From: Candidatus Zymogenaceae bacterium
GTDB taxonomy: Bacteria > Desulfobacterota > Zymogenia > Zymogenales > Zymogenaceae
NCBI GenBank assembly: GCA_016933535.1
Contig: JAFGAS010000035.1
Coordinates: forward strand, 62,001 to 126,000
DNA: 64,000 nucleotides
Reading direction: 5' to 3'
This document shows positions 52,345 through 61,762 of this stretch, one piece after another. A program made the translations under genes and the position numbers. The notes beneath the pieces were generated by a model. That model was not told the origin of the DNA. It did not search any database and saw only the letters and a list, made by a program, of their open reading frames with translations. Every line of letters starts with the position of its first letter. The first letter of the stretch is position 1.

Positions 52345-54178
52345 TTTTTACCTCCTTTTGATCTCCTATGACAGCAACCATAATCTGATCCTTGAACCTG
52401 GTATAGAGGAATGACACGGCAAGCAGGATGATTCCCAGGCCGATGAACGAAATGATCCGGTAGATATTTTCAAGAGACGAGAGGTCGAAGATAAAGACCT
52501 TGAAAATGGTGACAAAGAAGAGGGCTATGGCAAATATCCGCGAGGGCGCGTGCCTCTTGATAAACCCGATCACGATAAGCACCGCCGAATAGATTGCCCA
52601 GAGGCCTGAAAGGGAAAGGCGTTGGGCATAGAGGTATCGGTTGTAGAGATCGACAAACTGAAGCTCGTAGTCGTATTCGGTCAGCATTCTTCCCTGTATT
52701 TTTGAAAGGCTAATAGCGAAGTAGCCGTAGATCTCCACCGAAAGGGCGATCAGGAGTATGAGGTGCCCGGAAATGAAGAGAATCAGAGATACGGGATTCC
52801 AATGGGGAGTATCCTTACGCCGCGAAAAGATATAGGAGCAAAAGAACGTGGCCGCCATTACCACAATGGCCGTGAGGAATCTATCGTTAATGAATGAGTG
52901 AAATCCGGCCCGATAGATATCGGCCGAAAGGTCGAAGAAGAAGAGCTTTCCTATCGCAACAATCAGGAGCGACATGCCGGCAAGGAGAATCGAGCGGCTG
53001 TCGGTTTTCGTTCCGATCCAGACCAGCGCCGCGGCCAGCACCGCCCAGCCGACCGTAATCCAGTTTTTCTCGAGCTGAATGGGAACCATGATCACCAGGA
53101 AGCCCAGGGCCACGGCGAGAAACGTGAGGACGAGCCTCGTCTCGGCGGCGACACGTTTATAGCTGATAAGCGCCAGGCCTAAGTAGACGGCGGCCATTGT
53201 CCCGGAAAAAATACCCATCAGATCCGAGTAGTGATCCTTCAGGTTCGCGTAGCTCGCCCCAAAAAATACGGAGGCCACAAGAAAGATAAAGATGAGATCC
53301 AGGACGGTGGTCTTTGCCTTATGGATGATGTTGTAGAATATCGACAGAGAGGCAAAGATGATGAAAAAGAGGGTAAGGAAGATCTGGGTTGTACCGTACG
53401 GAACCGGTTTGATGTGGTAAAACTCTGTCGCCCAGCCGCCGAAAATGGCGACGGTGGCGATAAAGGCGAAGATGTTGAGCCACTTCCAGTTCTTGAAGAA
53501 GGCCACGGTGAGTACGCCGAGATCGAGGATAATAATATAGGTCAGGAGGGGCACTTGCTGATTCTGCCCGGTCGACAGGAGGATTGGATTGATATAGCCG
53601 CCGAGAAAACCCATAAAGGCGATGGAAGACGCGTTGTATCTAATCGAAAGCAAGACGGAAAAGACGGTCACGATGATAAAGAGAATCCGCCCGATATCCA
53701 TCGGAATGACCTCGTAGTAGCTGGCGGCGCCGAAGAGGGCCAGAAAGAGAATGGCGATACCTCCGCCTGCTAATCCCTGGGAATAGTATTTATATTTCTT
53801 GTTCCAGAACTCACCCCAGGCAATGAAGGCGAGGCCCACCAGCATCCCGAGGACGACCCTTCCGGTCGGGCCGATCCATTCGTTCTCAAAGGCATATTTG
53901 ATAAAGAAACCTATGCCGATAACGACCGCCACGATTCCAATGTAGTTGAGCCACTTGCCGCCGATCTTGGCCTCGATCTCTTTTGTGCTGCGGGCGGGCT
54001 TCTTTGGGGCGGACTCAGGTATCGGGGGAGGGGCCGCCCTTTCGATTGGCGCGGCGACGGGCGTGGGCTTCCCCTCGATTGTGTCCAGCCGAGACTTCAC
54101 GGTCAGGACCTCGCGTTGGAGAGCCTCCAGTCGCTCGATAATTCGATCAATCTTCTTGTCTCGATCGTTTTCGTTCAT
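52331..54178 (-). CDS. DUF2339 polytopic membrane protein
   Basis: 615 residues. An N-terminal coiled coil (about 3-40, IDRIIERLEALQREVLTVKSRLDTIEG) and a Pro/Ala linker lead to about 18 membrane helices. The first is preceded by the DUF2339 signature IEAKIGGKWLNYIGIVAVVIGIGFFIKYAFENEWIGPTGR, with GAASYYEVIP further on. The family is a large, uncharacterised membrane protein. Overlaps the ASKHA gene by four bases and the DUF3999 gene by 14. Confidence 0.9.
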   Translation of the reverse strand: MNENDRDKKIDRIIERLEALQREVLTVKSRLDTIEGKPTPVAAPIERAAPPPIPESAPKKPARSTKEIEAKIGGKWLNYIGIVAVVIGIGFFIKYAFENEWIGPTGRVVLGMLVGLAFIAWGEFWNKKYKYYSQGLAGGGIAILFLALFGAASYYEVIPMDIGRILFIIVTVFSVLLSIRYNASSIAFMGFLGGYINPILLSTGQNQQVPLLTYIIILDLGVLTVAFFKNWKWLNIFAFIATVAIFGGWATEFYHIKPVPYGTTQIFLTLFFIIFASLSIFYNIIHKAKTTVLDLIFIFLVASVFFGASYANLKDHYSDLMGIFSGTMAAVYLGLALISYKRVAAETRLVLTFLAVALGFLVIMVPIQLEKNWITVGWAVLAAALVWIGTKTDSRSILLAGMSLLIVAIGKLFFFDLSADIYRAGFHSFINDRFLTAIVVMAATFFCSYIFSRRKDTPHWNPVSLILFISGHLILLIALSVEIYGYFAISLSKIQGRMLTEYDYELQFVDLYNRYLYAQRLSLSGLWAIYSAVLIVIGFIKRHAPSRIFAIALFFVTIFKVFIFDLSSLENIYRIISFIGLGIILLAVSFLYTRFKDQIMVAVIGDQKEVKNDGS

Positions 54179-55782
54179 ACCGATGAATCCTCAAATAAGA
54201 GACTTGAAATAAACAGGTCATTAAACCTTCGGTCCGCAGAAAGCTCAATATAGTCGACCCGACCGGCGAGGTCCTCGATGCCTTCCTTGGCGCCGTCGGA
54301 CCGAGCGGCCTCGATAGCCCCCGAAAGGGCGGCGTCGCCCACGAAGACGATCTTTTCTACGAGCGAGGCCGGCAGCATACCAACGCCCACGATGCTTTCC
54401 GGCTTCAGATAATTGCCGAAGGCACCGGCCACGAGGATCCGGTCTATGTCATTCCATTGGACGCCCATCTCGGTAAGAAGCACCCTCATGCCCGCGTGCA
54501 TCGCACCCTTGGCCAACTGTATCTCCCGGATGTCCTTCTGGCTGATCCCGATGGATCGCGACCGATCAGTCGATAAGATAAAGCGGGTCGTTCCATTGTC
54601 GCGGACGACTCTCTTCCTCAGACCCCGGGACGCGGTGTCAGACGTTATCCTCCCGGTGCGGTCGATAAGTCCGTTTCGCCTCATTTCGGAGACGGCGTCA
54701 AACAGGCCGGAGCCGCAAATTCCGCGGGGGCTTGTTTTCCCCTTTACCGCAAGGTTGACTTTGTCTCGCTGGATTGCCACGGCCTCGATCGCGCCGAAAT
54801 CGGCCCGCATCCCGTCCATAATATGAGAGCCCTCGAAGGCGGGGCCGGCGGCGGTCGAGCAGGCCAGAAGCCTTTTCCTGTTTCCGAGGACGATCTCGCC
54901 GTTTGTCCCGATGTCAAGCCCGAGAATCATCTCATCGGATTCGTGAATACGGGACGACCAAATGAAAGCCATCGTATCCCCCCCCACGTACCCGGAAAGG
55001 ACGGGGAATACCCATACAGACGGTGCCGGTTGGATATCGAATCCCAATCGGGATGCGTCGGATCTTTGGGCCTTGAGGAAACCCGGGGTAAAGGGGGCGT
55101 AGGCGATCGGGGTGGGGTCTTGGCCGAGGAAGAGGTGTTCCATCGTCGGGTTCCCGGCGACCACCACCTCGTGAATGTGAGCGGCGGAAAAACCAAGCCT
55201 TCGGGAGAGTTTTTCCAGAAGCTCGGCTATCGCATCGGCCGCCATCCGCTGCTGGCGTGAGAGGGTAGCGTGGTCTTTGATGACGGCGTTGATACGGGAG
55301 ATAACGTCGGCACCAAAGGCGGCCTGCGGATTGAGGGCAGAGGCGTGGGCCAGGACGTCTCCATCCGGGCGTGAAATAAGCGCCGCGGCGATGCTCGTCG
55401 TTCCGAGGTCTACGGCAAGGGACAGGCCGTCGGCGGGTACGGGCCGGTCCGAGAGGACATGTACCTCATCCCACGAGGCCCCCGTTCCTGCCACCCGGGC
55501 CGAAGCCGGGATTTCCACCACCATATCGCCCGTCACGATAAGGCGGCAGGCAAGCCGCACCCCCTTGTCAATTTCCGGCCTCGGGATGTGCCTGATGTCT
55601 TCAGGTGTGGGGGGCGCGGCGCCGTCGATTACCGTAACCCGGCATCCGCCGCAGCGGCCCTCGCCTCCGCAAGGCAGGTTGACGAGGATGTCGCTTCCTC
55701 TCATGATATCCAGAAAGCCGGCCCCCCGTTTCGCAACACGGCGCGAGCCTTCCGGTCGAATCGTAATGGTGTAATGGGACAT
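54175..55782 (-). CDS. ASKHA-domain ferredoxin (RamA-like corrinoid-protein reactivase family)
   Basis: 535 residues. An N-terminal [2Fe-2S] ferredoxin domain has Cys38, Cys44, Cys47 (LPCGGEGRCGGC) and Cys79. The linker is followed by the DUF4445/ASKHA ATPase fold: LSLAVDLGTTSIAAALI, FGADVISRINAV, EVVVAGNPTMEHLFLG, LGLDIGTNGEIVLGN, ACSTAAGPAFEG, GICGSGLFDAVSEM and ILVAGAFGNYL. Homologues use ATP to reduce Co(II) corrinoid proteins back to Co(I). No corrinoid protein or methyltransferase is adjacent, and its place in an mla-type operon is unusual. The start ATG overlaps the preceding stop (TAATG). Confidence 0.9.
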   Translation of the reverse strand: MSHYTITIRPEGSRRVAKRGAGFLDIMRGSDILVNLPCGGEGRCGGCRVTVIDGAAPPTPEDIRHIPRPEIDKGVRLACRLIVTGDMVVEIPASARVAGTGASWDEVHVLSDRPVPADGLSLAVDLGTTSIAAALISRPDGDVLAHASALNPQAAFGADVISRINAVIKDHATLSRQQRMAADAIAELLEKLSRRLGFSAAHIHEVVVAGNPTMEHLFLGQDPTPIAYAPFTPGFLKAQRSDASRLGFDIQPAPSVWVFPVLSGYVGGDTMAFIWSSRIHESDEMILGLDIGTNGEIVLGNRKRLLACSTAAGPAFEGSHIMDGMRADFGAIEAVAIQRDKVNLAVKGKTSPRGICGSGLFDAVSEMRRNGLIDRTGRITSDTASRGLRKRVVRDNGTTRFILSTDRSRSIGISQKDIREIQLAKGAMHAGMRVLLTEMGVQWNDIDRILVAGAFGNYLKPESIVGVGMLPASLVEKIVFVGDAALSGAIEAARSDGAKEGIEDLAGRVDYIELSADRRFNDLFISSLLFEDSSV

Positions 55783-57101
55783 TATCGTGCATGCCGTCGA
55801 AAATAAAACGGGACATCAAGAGTCTTGACGTCATCCTTGACTTCACGGATCAACAGGTGGTGGAGTATCGTGAGCGTGTCCGTACCGTCCGCGGCGGTTT
55901 CGTGTCGAACTATCTCGAAGAGGGGGAGGAGGTTTCTCTTAAATCCGTCATCATACAGGGGGAGCGGATAGAAAACGACGGATGAATCATCTCCGGTTTT
56001 CAGTCTTCGTCGATCATACAACGGAAAGAGATAGATCCAGAGGTCGTCGGCGCCGTCCGCATAGGCCGTCCTGCTATACTTATCGATGAGCATGAAACGG
56101 AGGCTCTCCTCGGTCTTCTCCGACGAGATGAAGCGGCTCCGTGAATAAATCGGGTAAAGAATATACATGCGCTCATCGATCGTGCTATCTTCCGTCGTCA
56201 CCCGTTTTCTGTAGAAGGGGGCAAGCTGGATAAGAGAAAGCGTGTCGGATTGGGCAAATGAGATCAAGGGCCATGGGGCATCGACCTTTTTATAATTACC
56301 TCTTTCGCTGGTGGAAACGGTAAAAAAGGGCCAGAGATACGAGGTCGAGCGGGAATGCGGCGTCTGGCGGTTGACATAGAAGGGAATAATGATGGTATCG
56401 ATCACGGGAGATTGGGTATCGAGATATTTCCCGCTCAACGTGACCAGCGGAAAGAGCACGAAAGTCCTGTAATCCTTTCCCGTTGTTTCTTCGTGTCCCC
56501 AGAGCGGGAATATTCGTAATCCCCGGCCGGCATCTCCTGACGTCTTGTTGAAAAACGGCCAGAGGACGGTATGGGAGACCGTTGAATCCTCGACCGTTCT
56601 CGAATAGACCGGCCAGAGGAGGAAAAAGATATCGTCCTTCCCGAAGCGGTTATTTACCGTTCCATATACCGGAAAGAGCCCGCCGTACGCACGGCCGTCT
56701 TCGGATCTTCCCCAGTAGAGGGGGAAATGGTCGTGGGCGGTTCTGGTCTTATCCGGGACTACTTCGACGGTCTCATCCTTCATGATTGGAAAGACGCGAA
56801 ACTTCTCGTCGATGCCCCTTTTTCTGTATTTTATGAGTGGATAGAGGATATCGATAACGGTGGAGTCGTCCGACGAGTCCTTCTTGATGGAGAAGACGGG
56901 CCTGATGGAAAACTCACGCGCCTCTTTGCCCCGATGATAGTAGACGATGGGAGTGAGTATCGAAAGGGTCTTCGTGTCGTTCCGATTATCATCATTGTAG
57001 TAGACGAGGGGCCAGATATTGACGTGTCGCGGGCCGGTAGAGGCACAGGCGGAACACAAAAGGATGATAAATGCCGGGAGAATGAGAGCCGATCTTTTCA
57101 T
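55782..57101 (-). CDS. Lipoprotein built of about 20 copies of a 19-residue WP/FP repeat
   Basis: 439 residues. The signal sequence (SALILPAFIILLCSACAS) has a probable lipidated Cys19. From residue 28 to the end the chain repeats a unit x-hydrophobic-hydrophobic-[WFYL]-Pro-hydrophobic-aromatic. The Pro residues are at 31, 51, 68, 88, 105, 127, 144, 164, 182, 199, 218, 240, 258, 278, 295, 317, 360, 379, 393 and 431 (spacing 17-22, one unit lacking Pro near 337). Examples: NIWPLVYY, LLWPVYSR, VLWPFFNK, YLWPFFTV, YLFPLYDR. Between repeats are polar, Asp/Ser/Thr/Lys-rich turns. The pattern suggests stacked beta hairpins (solenoid, propeller or barrel). I recognise no named family. It lies 4 bp after mlaD and is coupled to the ASKHA gene. 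Confidence 0.8.
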   Translation of the reverse strand: MKRSALILPAFIILLCSACASTGPRHVNIWPLVYYNDDNRNDTKTLSILTPIVYYHRGKEAREFSIRPVFSIKKDSSDDSTVIDILYPLIKYRKRGIDEKFRVFPIMKDETVEVVPDKTRTAHDHFPLYWGRSEDGRAYGGLFPVYGTVNNRFGKDDIFFLLWPVYSRTVEDSTVSHTVLWPFFNKTSGDAGRGLRIFPLWGHEETTGKDYRTFVLFPLVTLSGKYLDTQSPVIDTIIIPFYVNRQTPHSRSTSYLWPFFTVSTSERGNYKKVDAPWPLISFAQSDTLSLIQLAPFYRKRVTTEDSTIDERMYILYPIYSRSRFISSEKTEESLRFMLIDKYSRTAYADGADDLWIYLFPLYDRRRLKTGDDSSVVFYPLPLYDDGFKRNLLPLFEIVRHETAADGTDTLTILHHLLIREVKDDVKTLDVPFYFRRHAR

Positions 57102-57105
57102 CTCT

Positions 57106-57912
57106 TTAGAAAATCAGGCCGAAGATTGTGGACATGACCGAGATAGGCGTTTGTTCCTCGATTCCCTCGGCCGCTTTTCTGAATTCCCGTATGGTATTCT
57201 CGGATTCCGTATAGAGACTGTCGTCCTGGACAAGCCGGCCCAGCGTACCCTCGCCCTTGTTGATCTTATCGGCTACGTCTTTCATGGTCTTGGAAGATTC
57301 CTTCACGTCGGTATAGAGGGTATCATCGTTCATCAGTTTGCCGAGCGTTCCCTCGCCGCGGTTTATCTTGGCGGTGATGCTCGAAAGGTTGGATGTGGTA
57401 TCCTTCATGTTAGAGACAATATCCTTGAGATCCTCTTTCGTTTCGGGGCTCCCCACGGCCTCGTTGATGGAAGCGGAGATTTCCGCGAGGTTCTTGACGA
57501 TGTCGCTTATATCGGCTTCGGCTATTGTGGTGGCTATGGTATCACCGTCGGAAAGGAGCCCGCTGGCCGGGGTGCCCGGGTAGATCATGATATATTTATC
57601 CCCGAGGGCGCCGTAGGCCTTGATTTCAACCTTGGCGTCCCGATATACGGCGGTGTCGGGAAAGATGGTCATGACCACCCTGGCCCTGTCACCGTCCAGG
57701 GTAATGTCCTGGACATCTCCGACCTCGACGCCAGCGATACGCACCGATCCCATAATATTGAGACCTGAAACGTTGGTGAATTCGGCGTTGAGGGTATAAC
57801 CATGACCGGTTGTCACGCGGTATTGCCCGATAAAGAGGGTTATGAGGCTGATTATGGCAATTCCCAGGAGAACAAAGAGCCCGACCTTAATCGGTAATGA
57901 TGAATCTTTCAT
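57106..57912 (-). CDS. mlaD: MCE-domain lipid-transport protein MlaD
   Basis: 268 residues. A membrane anchor (IKVGLFVLLGIAIISLITLFIG) is followed by the MCE domain (about 38-115): YTLNAEFTNVSGLNIMGSVRIAGVEVGDV, VKIKAYGALGDKYIMIYPG with a slight variant. A helical C-terminus (about 130-265) contains two copies of a 34-residue unit beginning KIN[R/K]GEGTLG[K/R]L and ending before the next. It should form hexamers with a lipid pore in the periplasm and bind MlaE-F. The gap to mlaF is 16 bp. Confidence 0.93.
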   Translation of the reverse strand: MKDSSLPIKVGLFVLLGIAIISLITLFIGQYRVTTGHGYTLNAEFTNVSGLNIMGSVRIAGVEVGDVQDITLDGDRARVVMTIFPDTAVYRDAKVEIKAYGALGDKYIMIYPGTPASGLLSDGDTIATTIAEADISDIVKNLAEISASINEAVGSPETKEDLKDIVSNMKDTTSNLSSITAKINRGEGTLGKLMNDDTLYTDVKESSKTMKDVADKINKGEGTLGRLVQDDSLYTESENTIREFRKAAEGIEEQTPISVMSTIFGLIF

Positions 57913-57928
57913 GGTTCAACTCCCAATG

Positions 57929-58672
57929 TTACCCGTGCATTATTTCGTTGAGATTCCCTGAAACGTACCCCGAAATCAGGGGATCCCGTGACTTCTGGAA
58001 CTGCGCAGGGGTCCCCTCGGCGTAAATCTTTCCCTTATGGAGCATGGCGATCTTATCGGCCACGGCCAGGGCGAACTTTATGTTATGGCTGATTATGACG
58101 TAGGTGATCTTCTCGATCTCGTGGGTCTTGAGTATGAGATCGGTGATGGAGTTTTCCGTGATGGGATCGAGCCCCGATGTCGGTTCGTCAAACAGGACGA
58201 TTTTCGGGTCCGTTACCAGCGCCCGGGCGAGTCCTACCCGTTTTTTCATCCCTCCCGAGAGCTCGGAGGGCATCTTATCGTCCATGCCGGTCAGTTCTAC
58301 CTGATCGATCTTTTTAGCCACCCGTGTCCTGATCTCTGCCTTGGGGAGGTGCTCGCGCTCCACCAGAGGGAAGGCGACGTTTTCCCAGACCGATAATGAG
58401 TCAAAGAGGGCCCCTTCCTGAAAGAGCATTCCAAAATCAACCCTGATTCGATTAAGCTCCTTTTCGGTCATGGAGGTGATCTCATCGCCGTTAACGAATA
58501 TCTTGCCGTCGTCGGGTTTCGTCAGGCCGATAATGTGCTTGAGGAGAACCGATTTTCCGGCACCGCTCCTGCCGAGGATCACGGTGATCTCGCCGTCCTG
58601 TATGGTTAGATTCAGTCCGTTGAGTACCTCTTCTTTTCCGAACGACTTTTTTAGATCAAGAATCTTTATCAT
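57929..58672 (-). CDS. mlaF: Phospholipid ABC transporter ATPase MlaF
   Basis: 247 residues. Walker A GRSGAGKS, Q-loop MLFQEGALFDSLSVWENVAFPL (the MlaF-specific 'EGALFDSL' block), signature ELSGGMKKRVGLARAL (SGGM, typical of Mkl/MlaF), Walker B IVLFDEPTSGLDP and switch His in ISHNIKFA. It powers lipid transport between the membranes with MlaE and MlaD. No MlaB, MlaC or MlaA is present. Confidence 0.96.
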   Translation of the reverse strand: MIKILDLKKSFGKEEVLNGLNLTIQDGEITVILGRSGAGKSVLLKHIIGLTKPDDGKIFVNGDEITSMTEKELNRIRVDFGMLFQEGALFDSLSVWENVAFPLVEREHLPKAEIRTRVAKKIDQVELTGMDDKMPSELSGGMKKRVGLARALVTDPKIVLFDEPTSGLDPITENSITDLILKTHEIEKITYVIISHNIKFALAVADKIAMLHKGKIYAEGTPAQFQKSRDPLISGYVSGNLNEIMHG

Positions 58673-58688
58673 GAAACGCGGCCATCCT

Positions 58689-59462
58689 CTATTTGAACAT
58701 CATCGCCGATAAGATATAATCCGAGACAATTACCGTAACGCTGGCCACCACAACCGCCCTGGTGGTAGCCTTGCCAATTCCTTCGGCCCCGCCCGTTGCA
58801 TAGTAGCCGTAGTAGCAGCCGATCAGGGTCAGGAAAAAGCCGAAAAAGACCGACTTGATCAAACCGTTTGTATAATCGTTCATTTCCAGCAGGTCGTGGA
58901 CGTGGTAGATAAAGTCGCCTCCGCTGATGTGGAGGACGGCAACGCTTATGAAATAGGACGCGATAAAGCCCGCCAGCGAAAAGAGCGAGGCCAGGATAGG
59001 CATCATGGTAATGCCGGCAATAATCCTCGGGACTACCAGGTATTGAACCGGATTAATCGACATGGAGGTGAGAGCGTCGATCTGCTCGGTGATCCGCATG
59101 GTTCCGATCTCCGCGGCCATGGCCGAGCCAACGCGCCCGACAACCATAATGGCGGCGATGACCGGACCCATTTCACGTGCCATCCCCACGGCGACGGTAG
59201 CGCCCACGAGGCTCTCGGCGTTGAAGTGGCGAAATGTCAGGTATCCATGAAGCGCCAGCACCATTCCCGTAAATGCGCCCGTCGTGATTATGATAGACAG
59301 GGATTTCGTCCCGACGAAGTCCATCTGACGCAGGATGTTCATAATGCGGTAGGGCGGGCGCACGGCCCATCGTACGGCGTCTAAAAACAGGAGGGTGATC
59401 CTCCCAAAATGGAGGACCTTCTCGGATATCCAATCCAGTACCAGGGACGGCACGCGAAACAT
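58689..59462 (-). CDS. mlaE: Phospholipid ABC transporter permease MlaE
   Basis: 257 residues from ATG 59462, with AGGAGG 7 bp upstream; the frame is open 19 codons further to a GTG without an RBS. An amphipathic N-terminal helix and five spans follow. Motifs of the MlaE family: GTKSLSIIITTGAFTGMVLALHGYL, GATVAVGMAREMGPVIAAIMVVGRVGSAMAAEIGTM (core), EQIDALTSMSINPVQYLVVPRIIA and YYATGGAEGIGKATTRAVV. It binds MlaD and MlaF in the inner membrane. Starts 62 bp after the cyclase stop. Confidence 0.95.
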   Translation of the reverse strand: MFRVPSLVLDWISEKVLHFGRITLLFLDAVRWAVRPPYRIMNILRQMDFVGTKSLSIIITTGAFTGMVLALHGYLTFRHFNAESLVGATVAVGMAREMGPVIAAIMVVGRVGSAMAAEIGTMRITEQIDALTSMSINPVQYLVVPRIIAGITMMPILASLFSLAGFIASYFISVAVLHISGGDFIYHVHDLLEMNDYTNGLIKSVFFGFFLTLIGCYYGYYATGGAEGIGKATTRAVVVASVTVIVSDYILSAMMFK

Positions 59463-59523
59463 TAAGAAGCCTCCTGAAATAGCAGCAAAGGTTCGCTGAG
59501 TATATCCCGACAACGCCACTATT

Positions 59524-61746
59524 TCAACTTAAAAAGACCCCATCCCAATCGGCGGGGGGAGGATCAGCGAGCGCCTTCTCGATCCGGGAAAGGTAGAGCC
59601 GGATGGGAACATCGTCGGCAAGCTCCTTTTTCAGCGCCTCGAATATTCTGAAGGCATCTTCCCATCGCTGAGACCTCACGAGGGCAAGCCCGTGTTCAAA
59701 TTGCCCGGCTGCCGCTTCCCGATCAGGAAACTGTCCCTTCTTTCCGATCATTTCATATATTTTTTCGGGAATGTTTTTACCCCGGACGCGCACCAGATCG
59801 AGTTCCCGAAAAGAGATAGCGTCCGCAACCCGCCGGTAGGTATACTCGGTGACCAGACAGGTCGTTTCATACTGCTTGTTGAGATTTTCGAGCCGAGAGG
59901 CAAGGTTAACGGCGTCTCCCATAACCGTATAGTCAAAGCGTTTCTTTGAACCCATGTTGCCGACGGCGGCAAACCCGGTATTGATCCCTATCCGTATAGA
60001 AAGGGCGGGCCGTCCCATTGCCTTCCAGCGAACCATGAGTCGATCCAACTCGGCTATCATATCGAGGGCCGTCATGCACGCCTGCATCGGGTGATCCGGC
60101 TGGGGAAGGGGGGCACCGTAAACCGCCATAATGGCGTCGCCGATATATTTATCCAGGAGCCCTCGATGCGAGAAGACGACGTCAGTCATGGCGCTCAGGT
60201 ATTCGTTGAGGATATTGACCAGATCCTCCGGAGAGAGCTCTTCGGAAAGCGACGTGAAACCCTTAATGTCCGAGAAAAGGACGGTGATTTCTTTACGGTC
60301 GCCGCCCAGCGTCAGCATGGACGGGTTCTTGAGGATCTCGTGCACGACAAGCTCGGGAACGTAATACTGAAATGCCTCCCTGATCTGTTTACCGGTCCGT
60401 TCGACCGTTATATATCGAATCAGGTTGAGTACGGTATAGCCGACGGCTATGGTCAAGAGCGGCGGGAGAACGGCGATCCAGATGTTTTTATTGGCAAACA
60501 TATATTGGGTGAACATAATCCACCCTCCGGTCATCACGACGCCGATGACCGCCCCGAACCACGCCGAGACGCGGGGGATGATAAGACCCAGCAGGATACC
60601 GAACAGTAAGACCACGAGAAAATCGAGATACTGCACCCACGCCGGCATGGAGATAAAGCGTCGGTGCAGGATGTTGTCTATGATAGTCGCGTTGATCTCA
60701 GTTCCGGGAAAATCGCTTCCTATGGGCGTGACCCTGAGGTCGTAGGTGCCCACAGCCGATGTGCCGATAACGGCTATTCTGCCGTTGATCTTTTCTTTGT
60801 CGACGCGCCCCTTGAGGATATCGACAAAGGAGTAGTAGGGGAACGTCCTGACCGGCCCGCGGTAATTGATGAGGAGCTCCCCCTTTGCGTTCGTGGGTAT
60901 CTCGATATCGCCGATGACAACCTTGTATACGCCGTCCTCCGAGATGTAGATATCCGGCGCGGGCGCCTTCAGATAGGCCCGCGACAGCTCCAGGGCAAAT
61001 GAGGGGTAGAGGGTATCGCGGCACTTAACGGCCAGCGGCGACCATCGGATGGTGCCGTCACCGTCGGGAAAGACGTTAAAGTAGCCGAATCCCTCGGCGG
61101 CACGTGAAATGACCGGGATATTTGTTTCCGGTGCGATCATCTCGAAGAAGGAGACCCGTTTGGCCTCCTCTGAATCGTACGATATGAGCCTGTACCGGGA
61201 TGTGCCGATGTCCGTGAGGCTTTTCTCGATATCGGGCTCGCTCATGTGCTGGATGTCTTTTTGCTTAACGTGGAAGAAATAACCGAGGATTACCCCGGGG
61301 GTCTGGGAGAGGGCGTGCGCGAGACGGTCGTCGTTGTCGAGTCGGTCACGCGTCTCATCATAAAACTCGAGCAATTTGGGGTCGGTAAAGCCCTGTTGCT
61401 GCCCCTGCCGTTTGATATAGTCTATGGTGCTGATTCCGGAGTAGATATCGGGCTCGGAAAAAACCATGTCAAAACCGACGGCCCGGATACCCATCTTATT
61501 CAGGTTCTCTACTACGTCGACGAAATAACTCCGGGGGAACGGCCAACGTCCCACCTCGTCGAGGGTCTTCTCGTCGATAGCGATGATCACGACCTCATCG
61601 CCGGGAGTCATTTTTCCCCGGAGAAGGAAACGGTAGTCGAGGATCTTGTTCTCTATTACGGGAATAAAGCCGAAGCCGAACCTGCCGAGGAAAATGACAA
61701 GGATGGAGATAAGAATGCCTATGATGATTCCGGTGATCTTTTTCAT
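59524..61746 (-). CDS. CHASE2-domain adenylate cyclase (class III)
   Basis: 740 residues. The first helix (IIIGILISILVIFLGRFGFGFIP) is followed by a periplasmic CHASE2 sensor (about 30-330: EVVIIAIDEKTLDEVGRWPFPRS, GFDMVFSEPD, VIGTSAVGTYDLRVTPIG). Two or three helices (about 375-455) follow, then the cyclase (about 485-660). The metal Asp residues are in VLFSDIKGFTSLSEEL and DKYIGDAIMAVYG. DKYIG (Lys) and TVMGDAVNLASRLE (Asp, Asn, Arg) fit ATP as the substrate. A short TPR-like helix pair (about 685-735) ends it. It makes cAMP in response to an unknown extracytoplasmic signal. Seventeen bp follow the K+ channel stop. Confidence 0.94.
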   Translation of the reverse strand: MKKITGIIIGILISILVIFLGRFGFGFIPVIENKILDYRFLLRGKMTPGDEVVIIAIDEKTLDEVGRWPFPRSYFVDVVENLNKMGIRAVGFDMVFSEPDIYSGISTIDYIKRQGQQQGFTDPKLLEFYDETRDRLDNDDRLAHALSQTPGVILGYFFHVKQKDIQHMSEPDIEKSLTDIGTSRYRLISYDSEEAKRVSFFEMIAPETNIPVISRAAEGFGYFNVFPDGDGTIRWSPLAVKCRDTLYPSFALELSRAYLKAPAPDIYISEDGVYKVVIGDIEIPTNAKGELLINYRGPVRTFPYYSFVDILKGRVDKEKINGRIAVIGTSAVGTYDLRVTPIGSDFPGTEINATIIDNILHRRFISMPAWVQYLDFLVVLLFGILLGLIIPRVSAWFGAVIGVVMTGGWIMFTQYMFANKNIWIAVLPPLLTIAVGYTVLNLIRYITVERTGKQIREAFQYYVPELVVHEILKNPSMLTLGGDRKEITVLFSDIKGFTSLSEELSPEDLVNILNEYLSAMTDVVFSHRGLLDKYIGDAIMAVYGAPLPQPDHPMQACMTALDMIAELDRLMVRWKAMGRPALSIRIGINTGFAAVGNMGSKKRFDYTVMGDAVNLASRLENLNKQYETTCLVTEYTYRRVADAISFRELDLVRVRGKNIPEKIYEMIGKKGQFPDREAAAGQFEHGLALVRSQRWEDAFRIFEALKKELADDVPIRLYLSRIEKALADPPPADWDGVFLS

Positions 61747-61762
61747 AATGGTTTCACTACTA

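Noticed and set aside
57250-57450. DNA-level tandem repeat in mlaD
   Set aside because: The two 34-residue units are protein-level repeats already common in MCE proteins; nucleotide identity is modest.
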